A stretch of DNA of 64,000 bases from Clostridia bacterium (GTDB lineage Bacteria; Bacillota; Clostridia; Oscillospirales; Acutalibacteraceae), in assembly GCA_017516745.1 (NCBI GenBank), contig JAFXBF010000002.1:1-64000 (forward strand), given 5' to 3'. This document shows, piece after piece, positions 8,717 through 18,207 of the stretch. Every line of letters starts with the position of its first letter. Position 1 is the first letter of the stretch. Under the pieces are notes generated by a model. That model was not told the origin of the DNA. It saw nothing but the letters and a program-made list of their open reading frames with translations, and ran no database searches. A program made the position numbers and the translations under genes.

Positions 8717-9799
8717 ATGGCAAGAGTTTATAATTTCAGCGCAGGTCCGTCCATGCTGCCTGAGTCCGTTCTCAACAGAGCGGCAGCAGAAATGCTCGAT
8801 TACAAGGGTAGCGGTCAGTCGGTAATGGAAATGTCACACCGTTCAAAGGTGTTTATGGAAATTGCTTCAGAAACGGAGGCACTTTTCCGTGAGGTGCTCG
8901 GTGTACCCGAAAACTACAAGGTTCTCTTCCTTCAGGGCGGTGCTTCAACACAGTTTGCGGCTATTCCGCTCAACTTTATGAACAAGAATAAAAAGGCAGA
9001 CTATGTCCTCACAGGTCAGTTCTCAACAAAGGCATACAAGGAAGCAACCAAGTACGGTGATTGCCGTGTCGTTGCAAGCTCAAAGGAGGATACCTTCTCA
9101 TACATTCCCAAGCTTGAGAAGAAGGATTTCGATCCCGAGGCTGACTATGTCTATGTCTGCTTCAACAACACAATCTACGGCACAACCTACAAGTACATTC
9201 CCGATACGGGTGATGTTCCGCTGTTTGCCGACGTTTCTTCCTGCTTCCTTTCCGAGCCTATGGATGTTACAAAGTTCGGTCTTATCTACGGCGGTGCACA
9301 GAAGAATATCGGCCCCGCAGGTCTTACAGTCGTAATTGTTCGTGAAGACCTTCTCGGCAATGCAAGAGATTATACTCCCGCAATGCTCAACTATAAAGAG
9401 ATGGCTGACAACGACTCAATGTACAACACTCCTCCCTGCTACTCAATCTATATATGCAAGCTCGTTCTTGAGTGGATTAAGAGCATCGGCGGTCTTGAGG
9501 CAATGAAGGAGCGCAACGAGGTAAAGGCAAAGCTTCTTTACGATTTCCTTGACAACAGCAAGCTCTTCAAGAACGGCGTAAAAAAGGAAGACCGTTCAAT
9601 GATGAACGTTACCTTCGTTACAGGCAACGAGGAGCTTGATGCAAAGTTTGTCAAGGAAGCAACAGCAGCAGGTCTTGTAAACCTCAAGGGTCACCGTTCC
9701 GTAGGCGGTATGCGTGCCTCAATTTACAATGCAATGCCTTACGAGGGCGTTGAAAAGCTGGTTGAGTTCATGGCCGAGTTCGAAAAGGCCAATTCCTGA
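8717..9799 (+). CDS. serC: phosphoserine aminotransferase
   Basis: 360 residues with the start at MARVYNFSAGPS, which is the usual N-terminus of this class V aminotransferase. The open frame extends 54 codons upstream, but that part runs through the promoter, and a GGAGG site at 8704-8708 fixes the start. The enzyme converts 3-phosphohydroxypyruvate plus glutamate to phosphoserine. The PLP lysine lies in GGAQKNIGPAG. The early FSAGPSMLP and the QGGAST phosphate-binding loop are present. It is followed 28 bases later by the dehydrogenase of the preceding pathway step, forming a serine-biosynthesis pair. Confidence 0.95.
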   Translation: MARVYNFSAGPSMLPESVLNRAAAEMLDYKGSGQSVMEMSHRSKVFMEIASETEALFREVLGVPENYKVLFLQGGASTQFAAIPLNFMNKNKKADYVLTGQFSTKAYKEATKYGDCRVVASSKEDTFSYIPKLEKKDFDPEADYVYVCFNNTIYGTTYKYIPDTGDVPLFADVSSCFLSEPMDVTKFGLIYGGAQKNIGPAGLTVVIVREDLLGNARDYTPAMLNYKEMADNDSMYNTPPCYSIYICKLVLEWIKSIGGLEAMKERNEVKAKLLYDFLDNSKLFKNGVKKEDRSMMNVTFVTGNEELDAKFVKEATAAGLVNLKGHRSVGGMRASIYNAMPYEGVEKLVEFMAEFEKANS

Positions 9800-9827
9800 T
9801 TATTCTTTAGATTTTAGGTGATTAACA

Positions 9828-10967
9828 ATGTTTAATATTCTTACTCTCAACAAAATTGCCGCTTGCGGTACAGACAGACTCGGCGCAAACTACGTTGTTG
9901 CTGACGATGTTCAGTCACCCGACGCCATAATGGTTCGTTCCGCCGCAATGCACGATATGGAATTTGATGCCGCTACACTTGCCGTTGCACGTGCAGGCGC
10001 AGGTGTCAACAACATTCCGCTTGATAAGTGCACCGAAAAGGGTATCGTTGTTTTCAACACACCCGGTGCAAACGCAAACGCTGTTAAAGAGCTTGTTCTC
10101 TGCGGTCTTTTCCTCTCTTCCAGAAGAATTCCTGCCGCACTTGACTGGTGCAAGACTCTTAAGGGCGAGGGTGCAAACGTTTCCAAGCTTGTTGAAAAAG
10201 GCAAATCACAGTTTGTAGGTCCCGAAATTATGGGCAAAACTCTCGGCGTTATCGGCCTTGGTGCTATTGGTGCAAAGGTTGCAAATGCCGCTGTTGCACT
10301 CGGTATGGATGTTGTCGGCTTTGATGCATTTCTTTCCGATGCCGCTGCTGCAGCACTCCTTCCCGAGGTTAAGGTTGTAAACAGCCTTGATGAGGTTTAT
10401 GCCGCGTCCGATTACGTTTCTCTCCACCTTCCCTGTAACGACAGCACAAAGGGTATGATTAACGCTGACACATTTGCAAAAATGAAGGATAGTGTACGTA
10501 TTCTCAACTTTGCAAGAGGCGAGCTTGTTGATAACGCTTCTGTTATCGGGGCATTGGCAAGCGGCAAGTGTGCAGCTTATGTTACAGATTTCCCGACAGA
10601 TGAGCAGATTGGTGTTGACGGCGTTGTTGCTCTGCCTCACCTGGGTGCTTCCACTCCCGAATCAGAAGACAACTGTGCGGTTATGGCTGCCGATGAAATC
10701 AAGGCTTACCTTGAAAAGGGTGAGATTGTAAATTCCGTCAACGTTCCTGCAATGCGTCTTGCAGCCCCCGAGGGCAAGCGTGTATGTGTTATCCATACAG
10801 AGGGCTCTCTCAACGCTGTTGTTGCCGCAATGGAAGGACATACAGCCAATGTAAACACCGCTTCACGCAAGGGCGTTTCCTACACGGTAGCAGATATGGA
10901 CTGCGACTGCGTTGCCGAAAAGCTTAGTGCTGTTGAAGGCGTTTACAGAGTAAGAGTTATCGGCTGA
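9828..10967 (+). CDS. serA: D-3-phosphoglycerate dehydrogenase
   Basis: 379 residues. It oxidises 3-phosphoglycerate to 3-phosphohydroxypyruvate, the first step of serine synthesis. The NAD-binding GLGAIGAKVA motif, the catalytic-arginine region NFARGELVD and the catalytic histidine in ALPHLGAST are visible. This is the compact form. After the two-domain dehydrogenase core comes a short ACT-like C-terminal domain (about the last 70 residues, from KRVCVIHTEGS), which in relatives can bind serine. It sits directly behind serC and ends at the terminator at 10987-11027. The substrate assignment is strengthened by the serC neighbour. Confidence 0.9.
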   Translation: MFNILTLNKIAACGTDRLGANYVVADDVQSPDAIMVRSAAMHDMEFDAATLAVARAGAGVNNIPLDKCTEKGIVVFNTPGANANAVKELVLCGLFLSSRRIPAALDWCKTLKGEGANVSKLVEKGKSQFVGPEIMGKTLGVIGLGAIGAKVANAAVALGMDVVGFDAFLSDAAAAALLPEVKVVNSLDEVYAASDYVSLHLPCNDSTKGMINADTFAKMKDSVRILNFARGELVDNASVIGALASGKCAAYVTDFPTDEQIGVDGVVALPHLGASTPESEDNCAVMAADEIKAYLEKGEIVNSVNVPAMRLAAPEGKRVCVIHTEGSLNAVVAAMEGHTANVNTASRKGVSYTVADMDCDCVAEKLSAVEGVYRVRVIG

Positions 10968-10986
10968 TAAACTTTGTTTTTACTGT

Positions 10987-11027
10987 CCGTCGGGAGTTGA
11001 GAAAACTTCCGGCGGATTTTTATTTTT
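10987..11027 (+). terminator. terminator of serC-serA
   Basis: Twelve-base-pair stem with two G-U pairs (ccgtcgggagtt / aacttccggcgg) and a five-base loop, followed by a T-rich tract. Confidence 0.85.
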
Positions 11028-11055
11028 CAGTAAAACATTGCTTGCAACAAGGCAG

Positions 11056-11084
11056 TTGACTTCAAAATTCGTTTATGTTAAAAT
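11056..11084 (+). promoter_or_regulatory. promoter of lon
   Basis: TTGACT (11056-11061), a 17-base spacer and TAAAAT (11079-11084). No CIRCE or CtsR-like operator is evident nearby. Confidence 0.6.
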
Positions 11085-11168
11085 ACTGAACTATAATTGG
11101 CTTTATATATACATACGGATGGGATTATAAAAATGTCCGTGTGAAAGCGAAAGGAAACTTAAACACTT

Positions 11169-13574
11169 ATGGCAAGAGAAATCATTATCCGTTCAATGCC
11201 TACGGTTGCAATCCGTGGTATGGCGGTATTCCCGAATATGCAGCTGCACTTTGAGGTCAGCCGCAAGCAGTCAATAGCCGCACTCAAAGCAGCAATGGCA
11301 GGCAGCAGAGAAATCTTCCTCGTAATGCAAAAAGACCTGCGTCAGGAAGAGCCCACACAGCCGAACGAATTTTATCCTATGGGTGTTATCTGCACCGTTC
11401 AGCAGATTTTATCTTCACCCAACAGTGATAATCTGCGTGTTGCGGTTGAGGGTGTGAGCAGAGGCAGCGTTGTCGAAATCCAGCGTACCTCTCCTTATCT
11501 AATAACACTTGTTCAGCAGCGTACAACCACCCGTATCAAGTCCGAGGACAAGGACTATGCAAAAGCACTTGTCAGGGTTTGTAAGGACGATTTTCAGGAG
11601 TATGCCTGCTTTGTTCCGAATATGCCTACAGAGTTTATTCTCGATGTTCTTTCAAGGGAAGAACCGGGTGAGCTTGCAGATTTTATAGCATCCAATACGG
11701 CTATATCTGCCGATAAAAAGCAGGTTATCCTCGCCGAATTAAATCCGCTTTCCCGTATGGAAAAGCTCTGTGCTCTTTTAAGAAGCGAAACACAGCTTCT
11801 CGAGCTTGAAGAGGGTATTCAGAATAAGGTTCAGGATCAGATGGATCAGAATCAGCGTGAATACTATCTTCGTGAGCAGATGCGTGCAATTTCCGTCGAG
11901 CTTGACGGCGAAGAGGCTGATGAGGCGGCAATTTTCCGTGAAAAAATTGAGGCTCTCGACATAGATGAAGCAGGCAGAAAGAAGCTGCTTCAGGAGTGCT
12001 CACGCCTTGATAAAACAAGCAAATCCTCGCCCGAGGCTATGGTTATCCGCACCTATCTTGAAACCTGCCTTGCGTTGCCTTGGAACGTTTATACAACAGA
12101 CGACCTTGACCTTAAAAAGGCACAAAGGAAGCTTGACGATGACCATTACGGAATGGAAAAGGTCAAAAAAAGAATGATAGAAATGCTTGCCGTGCGCAAG
12201 CTTGCACCCGATATCAAGGGTCAGATTATCTGTCTTGTCGGCCCTCCCGGTGTGGGTAAAACCTCAATTGCAAAGAGCGTTGCCGCCGCAATGGGCAGAA
12301 AGTACGCCCGTGTTTCACTCGGCGGTGTCAAGGATGAGGCTGAAATCAGAGGCCACAGAAAGACCTATATCGGCTCAATGCCCGGCAGAATTATCAACGC
12401 AATTCAGCAGGCAGGCAGCTGTAATCCGCTTATACTTCTTGACGAGGTGGACAAGCTCAGCTCCGATTATAAGGGTGACCCGTCTTCTGCGCTTCTTGAA
12501 GTGCTTGACGGCGAGCAGAACGACACCTTCCGTGACCACTATATAGAGCTCCCGTTTGATTTGAGCCGTGTTCTCTTTATTACAACGGCAAACAACCGTG
12601 ACCGGATTCCCCAGCCTCTGCTTGACAGAATGGAGCTTATTGAGCTTGGCAGCTATACTGCGGAAGAAAAGTTCAATATTGCAAAGAAGCATCTTCTTCC
12701 AAAGCAGGCAAAGCGCCACGGTCTCAACGGCAGAACTCTGCGTGTCAGCGATGCGGCACTTCGTGAAATTATTGAAGGCTACACCCGTGAAGCAGGTGTG
12801 CGCCAGCTTGAAAGGGAGATAGCTTCTGTCTGCCGTAAGGGCGCTGTTGCCGTTGCGGACGGTGCAAAGAGCTTCGGCGTGAAGTCTGAAACACTCAAAG
12901 ATATTCTCGGCACACGCAAATTTGAGCGTGAAGATTTTCTTTTAAAGGACGAAATCGGCGTTGCACGTGGTCTTGCGTGGACTGCCGTCGGCGGTGAAAT
13001 GCTCGACGTTGAAGCGGCAGTGCTTGACGGAACGGGCAAGCTCGAGCTTACAGGCTCACTCGGCGATGTTATGAAGGAGTCTGCACACGCTGCAATCAGC
13101 TTTATCCGCAGTAAGGCGGACGAGCTCGGTATAGCACCCGATTTCTATAAAACAAAAGATATCCACCTGCATTTCCCCGAAGGTGCCGTACCCAAGGATG
13201 GCCCCTCCGCAGGTATAACAATAACAACCGCCCTTGTTTCCGCCCTTACGGGTATCCCCGTAAAATCAAGCGTTGCAATGACGGGTGAGGTTACTCTGCG
13301 TGGCAGAGTGCTTCCCATAGGCGGTCTTAAGGAAAAAACAATGGCGGCATATCTTGCAGGCGTCAAAACGGTTATAATTCCCCAGCGCAATGTTTCTTCT
13401 CTCGACGAGGTTGAGGCTATTGTCAAGGAAAACGTTGAGTTTGTGCCTGTTTCCGATGTTTCACAGGTGCTCGATATTGCGCTTTGCTCCGCACCTAAAG
13501 CAGAAAAAAAGCAGAAGAAAGCAAAAGCACCCGTTGAAGATAAAAATGTTTCGGTGCGTGATTACGCTCAATAA
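11169..13574 (+). CDS. lon: ATP-dependent protease La
   Basis: 801 residues, a full-length LonA. It degrades misfolded and regulatory proteins in the cytosol. The N-terminal substrate-binding domain (about 1-205) is followed by a helical region and the AAA+ module, with Walker A GPPGVGKT at 358-365 and Walker B LLDEVDK. The C-terminal serine protease domain has catalytic Ser680 in PKDGPSAG and Lys723 in GGLKEK. The tail after about residue 770 is Lys/Ala-rich and slightly longer than usual. It has its own promoter, and engB and lysA follow with gaps of 25 and 5 bases, so they probably form one operon. Confidence 0.96.
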   Translation: MAREIIIRSMPTVAIRGMAVFPNMQLHFEVSRKQSIAALKAAMAGSREIFLVMQKDLRQEEPTQPNEFYPMGVICTVQQILSSPNSDNLRVAVEGVSRGSVVEIQRTSPYLITLVQQRTTTRIKSEDKDYAKALVRVCKDDFQEYACFVPNMPTEFILDVLSREEPGELADFIASNTAISADKKQVILAELNPLSRMEKLCALLRSETQLLELEEGIQNKVQDQMDQNQREYYLREQMRAISVELDGEEADEAAIFREKIEALDIDEAGRKKLLQECSRLDKTSKSSPEAMVIRTYLETCLALPWNVYTTDDLDLKKAQRKLDDDHYGMEKVKKRMIEMLAVRKLAPDIKGQIICLVGPPGVGKTSIAKSVAAAMGRKYARVSLGGVKDEAEIRGHRKTYIGSMPGRIINAIQQAGSCNPLILLDEVDKLSSDYKGDPSSALLEVLDGEQNDTFRDHYIELPFDLSRVLFITTANNRDRIPQPLLDRMELIELGSYTAEEKFNIAKKHLLPKQAKRHGLNGRTLRVSDAALREIIEGYTREAGVRQLEREIASVCRKGAVAVADGAKSFGVKSETLKDILGTRKFEREDFLLKDEIGVARGLAWTAVGGEMLDVEAAVLDGTGKLELTGSLGDVMKESAHAAISFIRSKADELGIAPDFYKTKDIHLHFPEGAVPKDGPSAGITITTALVSALTGIPVKSSVAMTGEVTLRGRVLPIGGLKEKTMAAYLAGVKTVIIPQRNVSSLDEVEAIVKENVEFVPVSDVSQVLDIALCSAPKAEKKQKKAKAPVEDKNVSVRDYAQ

Positions 13575-13599
13575 TGCGCACAGTAAGAAGGAATTTTAA

Positions 13600-14184
13600 A
13601 TGAACTATCAGAATGTTAAATTTGAAGCGGCGTTCGGCACGTTGAAGCAGCTTCCGAAGTCCGACAGGGCAGAGGTAGCCTTTGCAGGCCGCTCAAATGT
13701 CGGCAAAAGCTCGCTTCTCAATAAAATTTTCAACCGCAAATCCCTTGCCCGTGTCAGCTCCGTGCCGGGTAAGACTATTACGGTCAATTTCTACTCGGTA
13801 GATAAAGTCCGCCTTGTTGATTTGCCGGGCTACGGCTACGCAAAGGCAGCACCCGGTGAAAAGCGCCGTTGGGCAGAGCTTATGGAAGGTTACTTTAAAA
13901 CCGAGCGTGATATCCGCCTTGTTGTTCAGCTTATTGATATGCGCCACAAGCCCACCGCAGACGATATGACTATGCTCTCCTTCCTGCGTGAAATGGGCTA
14001 CCCGTTTGTAATTGCGCTCACCAAGTGCGACAAGCTGAATAAAACGGAGTATAACGCAAGACTTTCCGCATTGGAAACAGAGCTTTCTGATTATGCGGAT
14101 ATAACGAAAATTCCCGTTTCCTCGGTAAAGGGTGACGGTGTTGAAGCAGTAAAAGCCGAAATTGAAAGGTATGTCAAGGAGTAA
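13600..14184 (+). CDS. engB: ribosome biogenesis GTP-binding protein YsxC/EngB
   Basis: 194 residues, the normal length of this TRAFAC GTPase needed for large-subunit ribosome assembly. The G1 motif GRSNVGKS is at residues 30-37, followed by the switch I region SVPGKT, the G3 DLPGYGYAKA and the G4 TKCDK. Placement directly downstream of lon is a well-known arrangement in Firmicutes and supports the call. Confidence 0.95.
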   Translation: MNYQNVKFEAAFGTLKQLPKSDRAEVAFAGRSNVGKSSLLNKIFNRKSLARVSSVPGKTITVNFYSVDKVRLVDLPGYGYAKAAPGEKRRWAELMEGYFKTERDIRLVVQLIDMRHKPTADDMTMLSFLREMGYPFVIALTKCDKLNKTEYNARLSALETELSDYADITKIPVSSVKGDGVEAVKAEIERYVKE

Positions 14185-14189
14185 TAAAA

Positions 14190-15488
14190 ATGTTTGTTTC
14201 GGATTGTTTATCGGTAAATGAAAAGGGTCATCTCGCCATAGGCGGTGTCGATACCGTTGATATAGCAAAGGAATACGGCACACCGTGCTACGTTATGGAC
14301 GAGGAAAGAATAAGAAAAAACTGCCGTGCCTACGTAAAATCAATTGAAGATAACTACGGCGGCAACGGTCTTGCAATCTATGCCTCAAAAGCATTCAACT
14401 GCAAGTATATGTGTAGGCTCATCAACGAAGAGGGGATGGGTCTTGACGTTGTTTCGGGCGGTGAGCTTTATACCGCTATTCAGGCAGGCTTCCCGACGGA
14501 AAAAGTTTATTTCCACGGCAACAACAAAACTCTTGACGAGCTTAAATTTGCCGTTGAAAACGGTGTCGGCAGAATAGTTGTCGATAATATTTATGAGCTT
14601 GAAAACTTGAGCAGAATAGCAGGAGAGTGCGGCAAAACAGCAAGCGTTCTGCTTCGCATCAAGCCGGGTATAGATGCTCATACCCATTCGTTTATTATGA
14701 CGGGTCAGATTGACAGTAAGTTCGGCTTTGCCCTTGAAACGGGCGAAGCTATGGACGGCGTAAGGAAAGCAATTGCGGCTGAAAACATTGATTTCAAAGG
14801 TGTTCATTGCCACATCGGCTCGCAGATTTTCGAGGTAATGCCTTTCGAAAAAGCGGCAGAGGTTATGATAGGCTTTATGGCGCAAATCAAGGCCGAAACG
14901 GGCGTTGAATGTGCTGAGCTGGACCTTGGCGGCGGCTTCGGCATAAAGTATTCGTTTGAGGATAAGCCGCTGGAATATTCCGCCTATATGGAAAAGGTTG
15001 CAACCGTTATCAAAGCGGAGTGTGAAAAGCAGGGCATAAAGCTGCCCTTTATCGTAATTGAGCCGGGCCGTTCAATTGCAGGCTCCGCAGGCATTACCCT
15101 CTACACAGTCGGCGCAGTTAAGACCATTCCCGATATCCGCACCTACGTTTCAATCGACGGCGGCATGGGCGATAACCCCCGTTATATCCTCTACCAGTCA
15201 ACCTATGAGCTGGTTTGCGCAAACAAGGCCGATAAGCCCAGGGATTTCACAATAACTCTTGCAGGCCGTTGCTGTGAAAGCGGCGACCTTATCCAGGAGG
15301 ATGCTCCCGTGCAAAGGGTAGAGCCGGGCGATATTATGGCCGTGCTTTCAACGGGCGCATATAACTACTCAATGTCCTCCAACTATAACCGCATTCCCAA
15401 GCCACCCGTTGTAATGGTCAGCAGCGGCGAAACAAAGGTAGTCGTCAAAAGAGAAACCTACGACGACGTAATCAGAAACGATATGTAA
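14190..15488 (+). CDS. lysA: diaminopimelate decarboxylase
   Basis: 432 residues. A fold-type III PLP enzyme that decarboxylates meso-diaminopimelate to lysine, the last step of lysine synthesis. The PLP lysine is Lys67 in YASKAFN. The glycine-rich phosphate site GGGFG follows ELDL, and the GRCCESGD segment contributes the catalytic cysteine across the dimer. It starts five bases after engB, so it is probably translated from the lon-engB message, and a strong terminator follows. Confidence 0.94.
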   Translation: MFVSDCLSVNEKGHLAIGGVDTVDIAKEYGTPCYVMDEERIRKNCRAYVKSIEDNYGGNGLAIYASKAFNCKYMCRLINEEGMGLDVVSGGELYTAIQAGFPTEKVYFHGNNKTLDELKFAVENGVGRIVVDNIYELENLSRIAGECGKTASVLLRIKPGIDAHTHSFIMTGQIDSKFGFALETGEAMDGVRKAIAAENIDFKGVHCHIGSQIFEVMPFEKAAEVMIGFMAQIKAETGVECAELDLGGGFGIKYSFEDKPLEYSAYMEKVATVIKAECEKQGIKLPFIVIEPGRSIAGSAGITLYTVGAVKTIPDIRTYVSIDGGMGDNPRYILYQSTYELVCANKADKPRDFTITLAGRCCESGDLIQEDAPVQRVEPGDIMAVLSTGAYNYSMSSNYNRIPKPPVVMVSSGETKVVVKRETYDDVIRNDM

Positions 15489-15494
15489 AAAATT

Positions 15495-15534
15495 AAGGGT
15501 CTGTTCTGTGGAAAACAGAGCAGACCCTTAAAAA
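15495..15534 (+). terminator. terminator of lon-engB-lysA
   Basis: Fifteen-base-pair stem (aagggtctgttctgt / acagagcagaccctt, one internal mismatch) with a five-base loop, 6 bases after the lysA stop codon. Confidence 0.8.
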
Positions 15535-15629
15535 TACCGCTTTTGTTCAAGAAAACATTTTCGTTTGCAGATAAAATTTACTTGTAAAAGTCGATTTTTA
15601 CTTAATTTCTGCACAAAGGAGATGTTACA

Positions 15630-16811
15630 ATGGAAAACATTCAGCTTATTTTAAATGCCGTAAATTTTGCAAAAGAAAACGCAACAGACAGCGGAATTTC
15701 CGTTGAAGCTGTTGCGAAAAATGCAGGCTTTTCAATTGACTATTTTAACCGCATTTTTCTCAGCTATACGGGCTTTACCGTTACGGGTTACATCAATTAT
15801 ATCCGCCTGAAACAGGCGGCTTTTCTGCTTCGCACAACGGATAAATCGGTGCTGGATATTGCGCTCGAAATCGGCTACGATTCGCACGAGGGCTTCACAA
15901 AAGCGTTCAAGAAAAAATACGGTGCAGCCCCGAGTGAATACCGCACAGCCAACAAAGAAAAAATGATGTCTATGGCTGAAATAACCGACAAAACAGTTGC
16001 CGCCCGTTTTGTTCACACCAACCCCGATTTCAGGTTGGTTGACGAAAATGAAGTTATTGATTTTCTGCTTGAAAAGGATGCTAAAAGATACGGTTATTTC
16101 TGCACGACAACCAAGTGCTGCGGCCTTGAAATTGCCGCACCGAATGGGGATTACGAAAACGGATTTATCGGTATAGGTGACGATCTGAACGGTGGCTGTT
16201 ACCTTGAAATGCTCACCGATGATTATGAAATTCTAGCCTCATGGATAAAGCGTTTTCCTCAAAGAAAAGCATTTTATTCAAACAAAGATGCTGAAAATGT
16301 AAAAGAAATTTTGTCATCTTACGGTATTGAAAAAAATCTGAAAGTCACTCCGCAAGCGTTGTATTTCGGCGAGCCTTTTGAATGTTCACTTCCCGAAGAC
16401 ATCACAGTCAGACTGCTTACACCAAAGGACAAAAAGGCAATTCAAAAATGGGCCGGCGGCAGGAAAGACGGGTATATAAAACACCTGCTCAACGAGCAGG
16501 ATTATTTGGACAAAAATAACCTTGAATACGGCGCTTTTGAAAAGGATAGTCTTATTGCCGTTGCAGGCTGCGGAATTGACGAGGTTCACGGCTTGAGGCT
16601 CAATAACTGCTGTGTAATCCGCTTTAAAAACGGCAGAGAAAACGATGCTCTGTACAAGCTGATTTTTAAATTTGTCACAAACGATATTCTGTCAAAGGGT
16701 GTCTTGCCGTTTGATGATATTCAGCACGGCGAATACGCCGAAACCCACGGCAATTTCACATCTGAAGAATTAGGGTACACAGTTGTAAACAGGAGATATG
16801 ATGTGATATAA
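15630..16811 (+). CDS. AraC-family regulator with large C-terminal sensor or GNAT-like domain
   Basis: 393 residues. Residues about 5-105 carry two helix-turn-helix units of the AraC/XylS type. The second is recognisable as LDIALEIGYDSHEGFTKAFK followed by YGAAPSEYR. Unlike classical AraC proteins, the DNA-binding part is at the N-terminus. The C-terminal 280 residues contain an area with mixed strands and cysteines (around TKCCGLEIA). A final section beginning DITVRLLTPKDK looks like a GNAT acetyltransferase fold, although the acetyl-CoA loop is not clear. A GGAG ribosome site precedes the ATG. It is a single gene that converges on trmL at a shared hairpin. The ligand and targets are unknown. 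Confidence 0.75.
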   Translation: MENIQLILNAVNFAKENATDSGISVEAVAKNAGFSIDYFNRIFLSYTGFTVTGYINYIRLKQAAFLLRTTDKSVLDIALEIGYDSHEGFTKAFKKKYGAAPSEYRTANKEKMMSMAEITDKTVAARFVHTNPDFRLVDENEVIDFLLEKDAKRYGYFCTTTKCCGLEIAAPNGDYENGFIGIGDDLNGGCYLEMLTDDYEILASWIKRFPQRKAFYSNKDAENVKEILSSYGIEKNLKVTPQALYFGEPFECSLPEDITVRLLTPKDKKAIQKWAGGRKDGYIKHLLNEQDYLDKNNLEYGAFEKDSLIAVAGCGIDEVHGLRLNNCCVIRFKNGRENDALYKLIFKFVTNDILSKGVLPFDDIQHGEYAETHGNFTSEELGYTVVNRRYDVI

Positions 16812-16814
16812 ATT

Positions 16815-16845
16815 AAAGGCTGTCTCACTTGGCGAGGCAGCCTTT
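16815..16845. terminator. bidirectional terminator between the AraC-type gene and trmL
   Basis: Stem aaaggctgtctc / gaggcagccttt (one G-U pair) with a seven-base loop, lying between two convergent genes. Confidence 0.7.
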
Positions 16846-16853
16846 GTGTTTGT

Positions 16854-17360
16854 TTACCATTCGTATTTTGTCAATTTACCCTCACACAGTAACTCGGGGT
16901 AATCCCATTGCCTTAAAACTTCGTAAACGCCTATTGCGGCGGAGTTTGAGAGGTTGAGGCTTCTTGCGGCGGAATCGTTTATCATCGGTATTCTTACGCA
17001 TCTTTCGGGGTTTGCCTTTAATAATTCTTCGGGCAGACCCTTTGTTTCCTTGCCGAAAACAAGGTAGGTGTTGTCGGGGTATTCAACGTCCGTGTGGCGG
17101 TGTGTTGCCTTGGTTGAAAAATAGAAAAAGTTGCCGTCTTTATTCTTTTCAAAGAAATCCTCTGTGTCCTTATAATATGTAATGTCAAGCAGGTGCCAGT
17201 AATCAAGCCCTGCTCTTTTCAGCTTCTTGTCGTCTACCTTGAAGCCCATAGGCTCAACAAGGTGAAGTCTTGCCCCCGTTGCCGCACAGGTACGGGCTAT
17301 ATTGCCCGTGTTCTGCGGAATTTCGGGCTCTATAAGCACTATGTTAAGCGTTTTACTCAT
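16854..17360 (-). CDS. trmL: tRNA (cytidine(34)-2'-O)-methyltransferase
   Basis: 168 residues from the MSKTLNIVL start. A longer frame exists upstream but lies inside pdxK and is not needed. This SPOUT-family (knotted) methyltransferase modifies the wobble base of tRNA-Leu isoacceptors using S-adenosylmethionine. The hallmarks are EPEIPQNTGNIARTC near the N-terminus, the SAM-binding knot LVFGKETKGLP, and the C-terminal SLNLSNSAAIGVYEVLRQ. Its start overlaps the end of pdxK by eight bases, so the two genes are translationally coupled. Confidence 0.92.
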   Translation of the reverse strand: MSKTLNIVLIEPEIPQNTGNIARTCAATGARLHLVEPMGFKVDDKKLKRAGLDYWHLLDITYYKDTEDFFEKNKDGNFFYFSTKATHRHTDVEYPDNTYLVFGKETKGLPEELLKANPERCVRIPMINDSAARSLNLSNSAAIGVYEVLRQWDYPELLCEGKLTKYEW

Positions 17361-18207
17361 CTTTTGTAAGCTCCTTGATAAGTCTGGGCAATTCGCCCTC
17401 AAAAGCCACTCCGTAGCGCACATCGGGCGTGATTTTCAGCGTTCTTTCAATACAGCCGCAGGTGAATTTTGCCGCAGTTTCGGTGGCTTCCTTCAGGCTC
17501 ATATCATTGAGCAATGCACCGCAAAGCGCACTTGCAAAAACGTCGCCCGTGCCGTGGTAAACACCCGTTAAGCGCTCACGCAGGCAGTATTCGATTTCAC
17601 CCGTTGCCGTGTCACAGCAGGCACAGCCGAGCTGATTTTCGTCAAAATATACACCCGTAAGAACAATTTTTTTCGGGCCGAGGTCGCTTAATTTTTTTAT
17701 GATTTTTTCAACATATTCCTTCGTATAAGGACCTTCCTTATATTCTTCGCCCGTCATAAATGCCGCTTCCGTAAAATTGGGCACAATAATATCGGCAAGC
17801 GAGCAAAGCTCAGCCATTTTCTTGGCAAATTCCATATCGAAAAGTGCATACATTCTGCCGTGGTCAGCCATCGCAGGGTCGCAAAGGAAAAAGTTGTCAT
17901 CATTTTTGAAATCTTTTACTATGCTCTTTACAATTTCAATCTGCTCAAACGAGCCGAGGTAGCCCGAATAAATCGCATCAAATTTTAAATCAAGGTTTTT
18001 CCAGTGGTCTGCCATCGGGCGCATATCGCTTGTCAGGTCACGGTGCGTGTAGCCCGTAAAGCCGCCCGTGTGGGTGGAAAGCACAGCGGTCGGCATAACG
18101 GTTGTTTCAACACCGCAGGCGGAAATAATCGGCAATGCAACGGTAAGCGAGCATTTGCCGAAGCCCGAAATATCGTGAATTGCAAGAGCACGTTTTGCTG
18201 TTTTCAT
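17353..18207 (-). CDS. pdxK: pyridoxamine/pyridoxal kinase
   Basis: 284 residues of the PfkB/ribokinase superfamily, PdxK/PdxY type. It phosphorylates B6 vitamers for pyridoxal phosphate salvage. The N-terminal HDISGFGKCSLTVALPI block is typical of pyridoxal kinases. The anion-hole and catalytic-aspartate motif appears as HGTGDVFASAL near residue 225. Its 3' end overlaps trmL by eight bases. Upstream lies a MITE-like element, whose position may affect expression. Which vitamer is preferred cannot be told. Confidence 0.88.
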   Translation of the reverse strand: MKTAKRALAIHDISGFGKCSLTVALPIISACGVETTVMPTAVLSTHTGGFTGYTHRDLTSDMRPMADHWKNLDLKFDAIYSGYLGSFEQIEIVKSIVKDFKNDDNFFLCDPAMADHGRMYALFDMEFAKKMAELCSLADIIVPNFTEAAFMTGEEYKEGPYTKEYVEKIIKKLSDLGPKKIVLTGVYFDENQLGCACCDTATGEIEYCLRERLTGVYHGTGDVFASALCGALLNDMSLKEATETAAKFTCGCIERTLKITPDVRYGVAFEGELPRLIKELTKDE

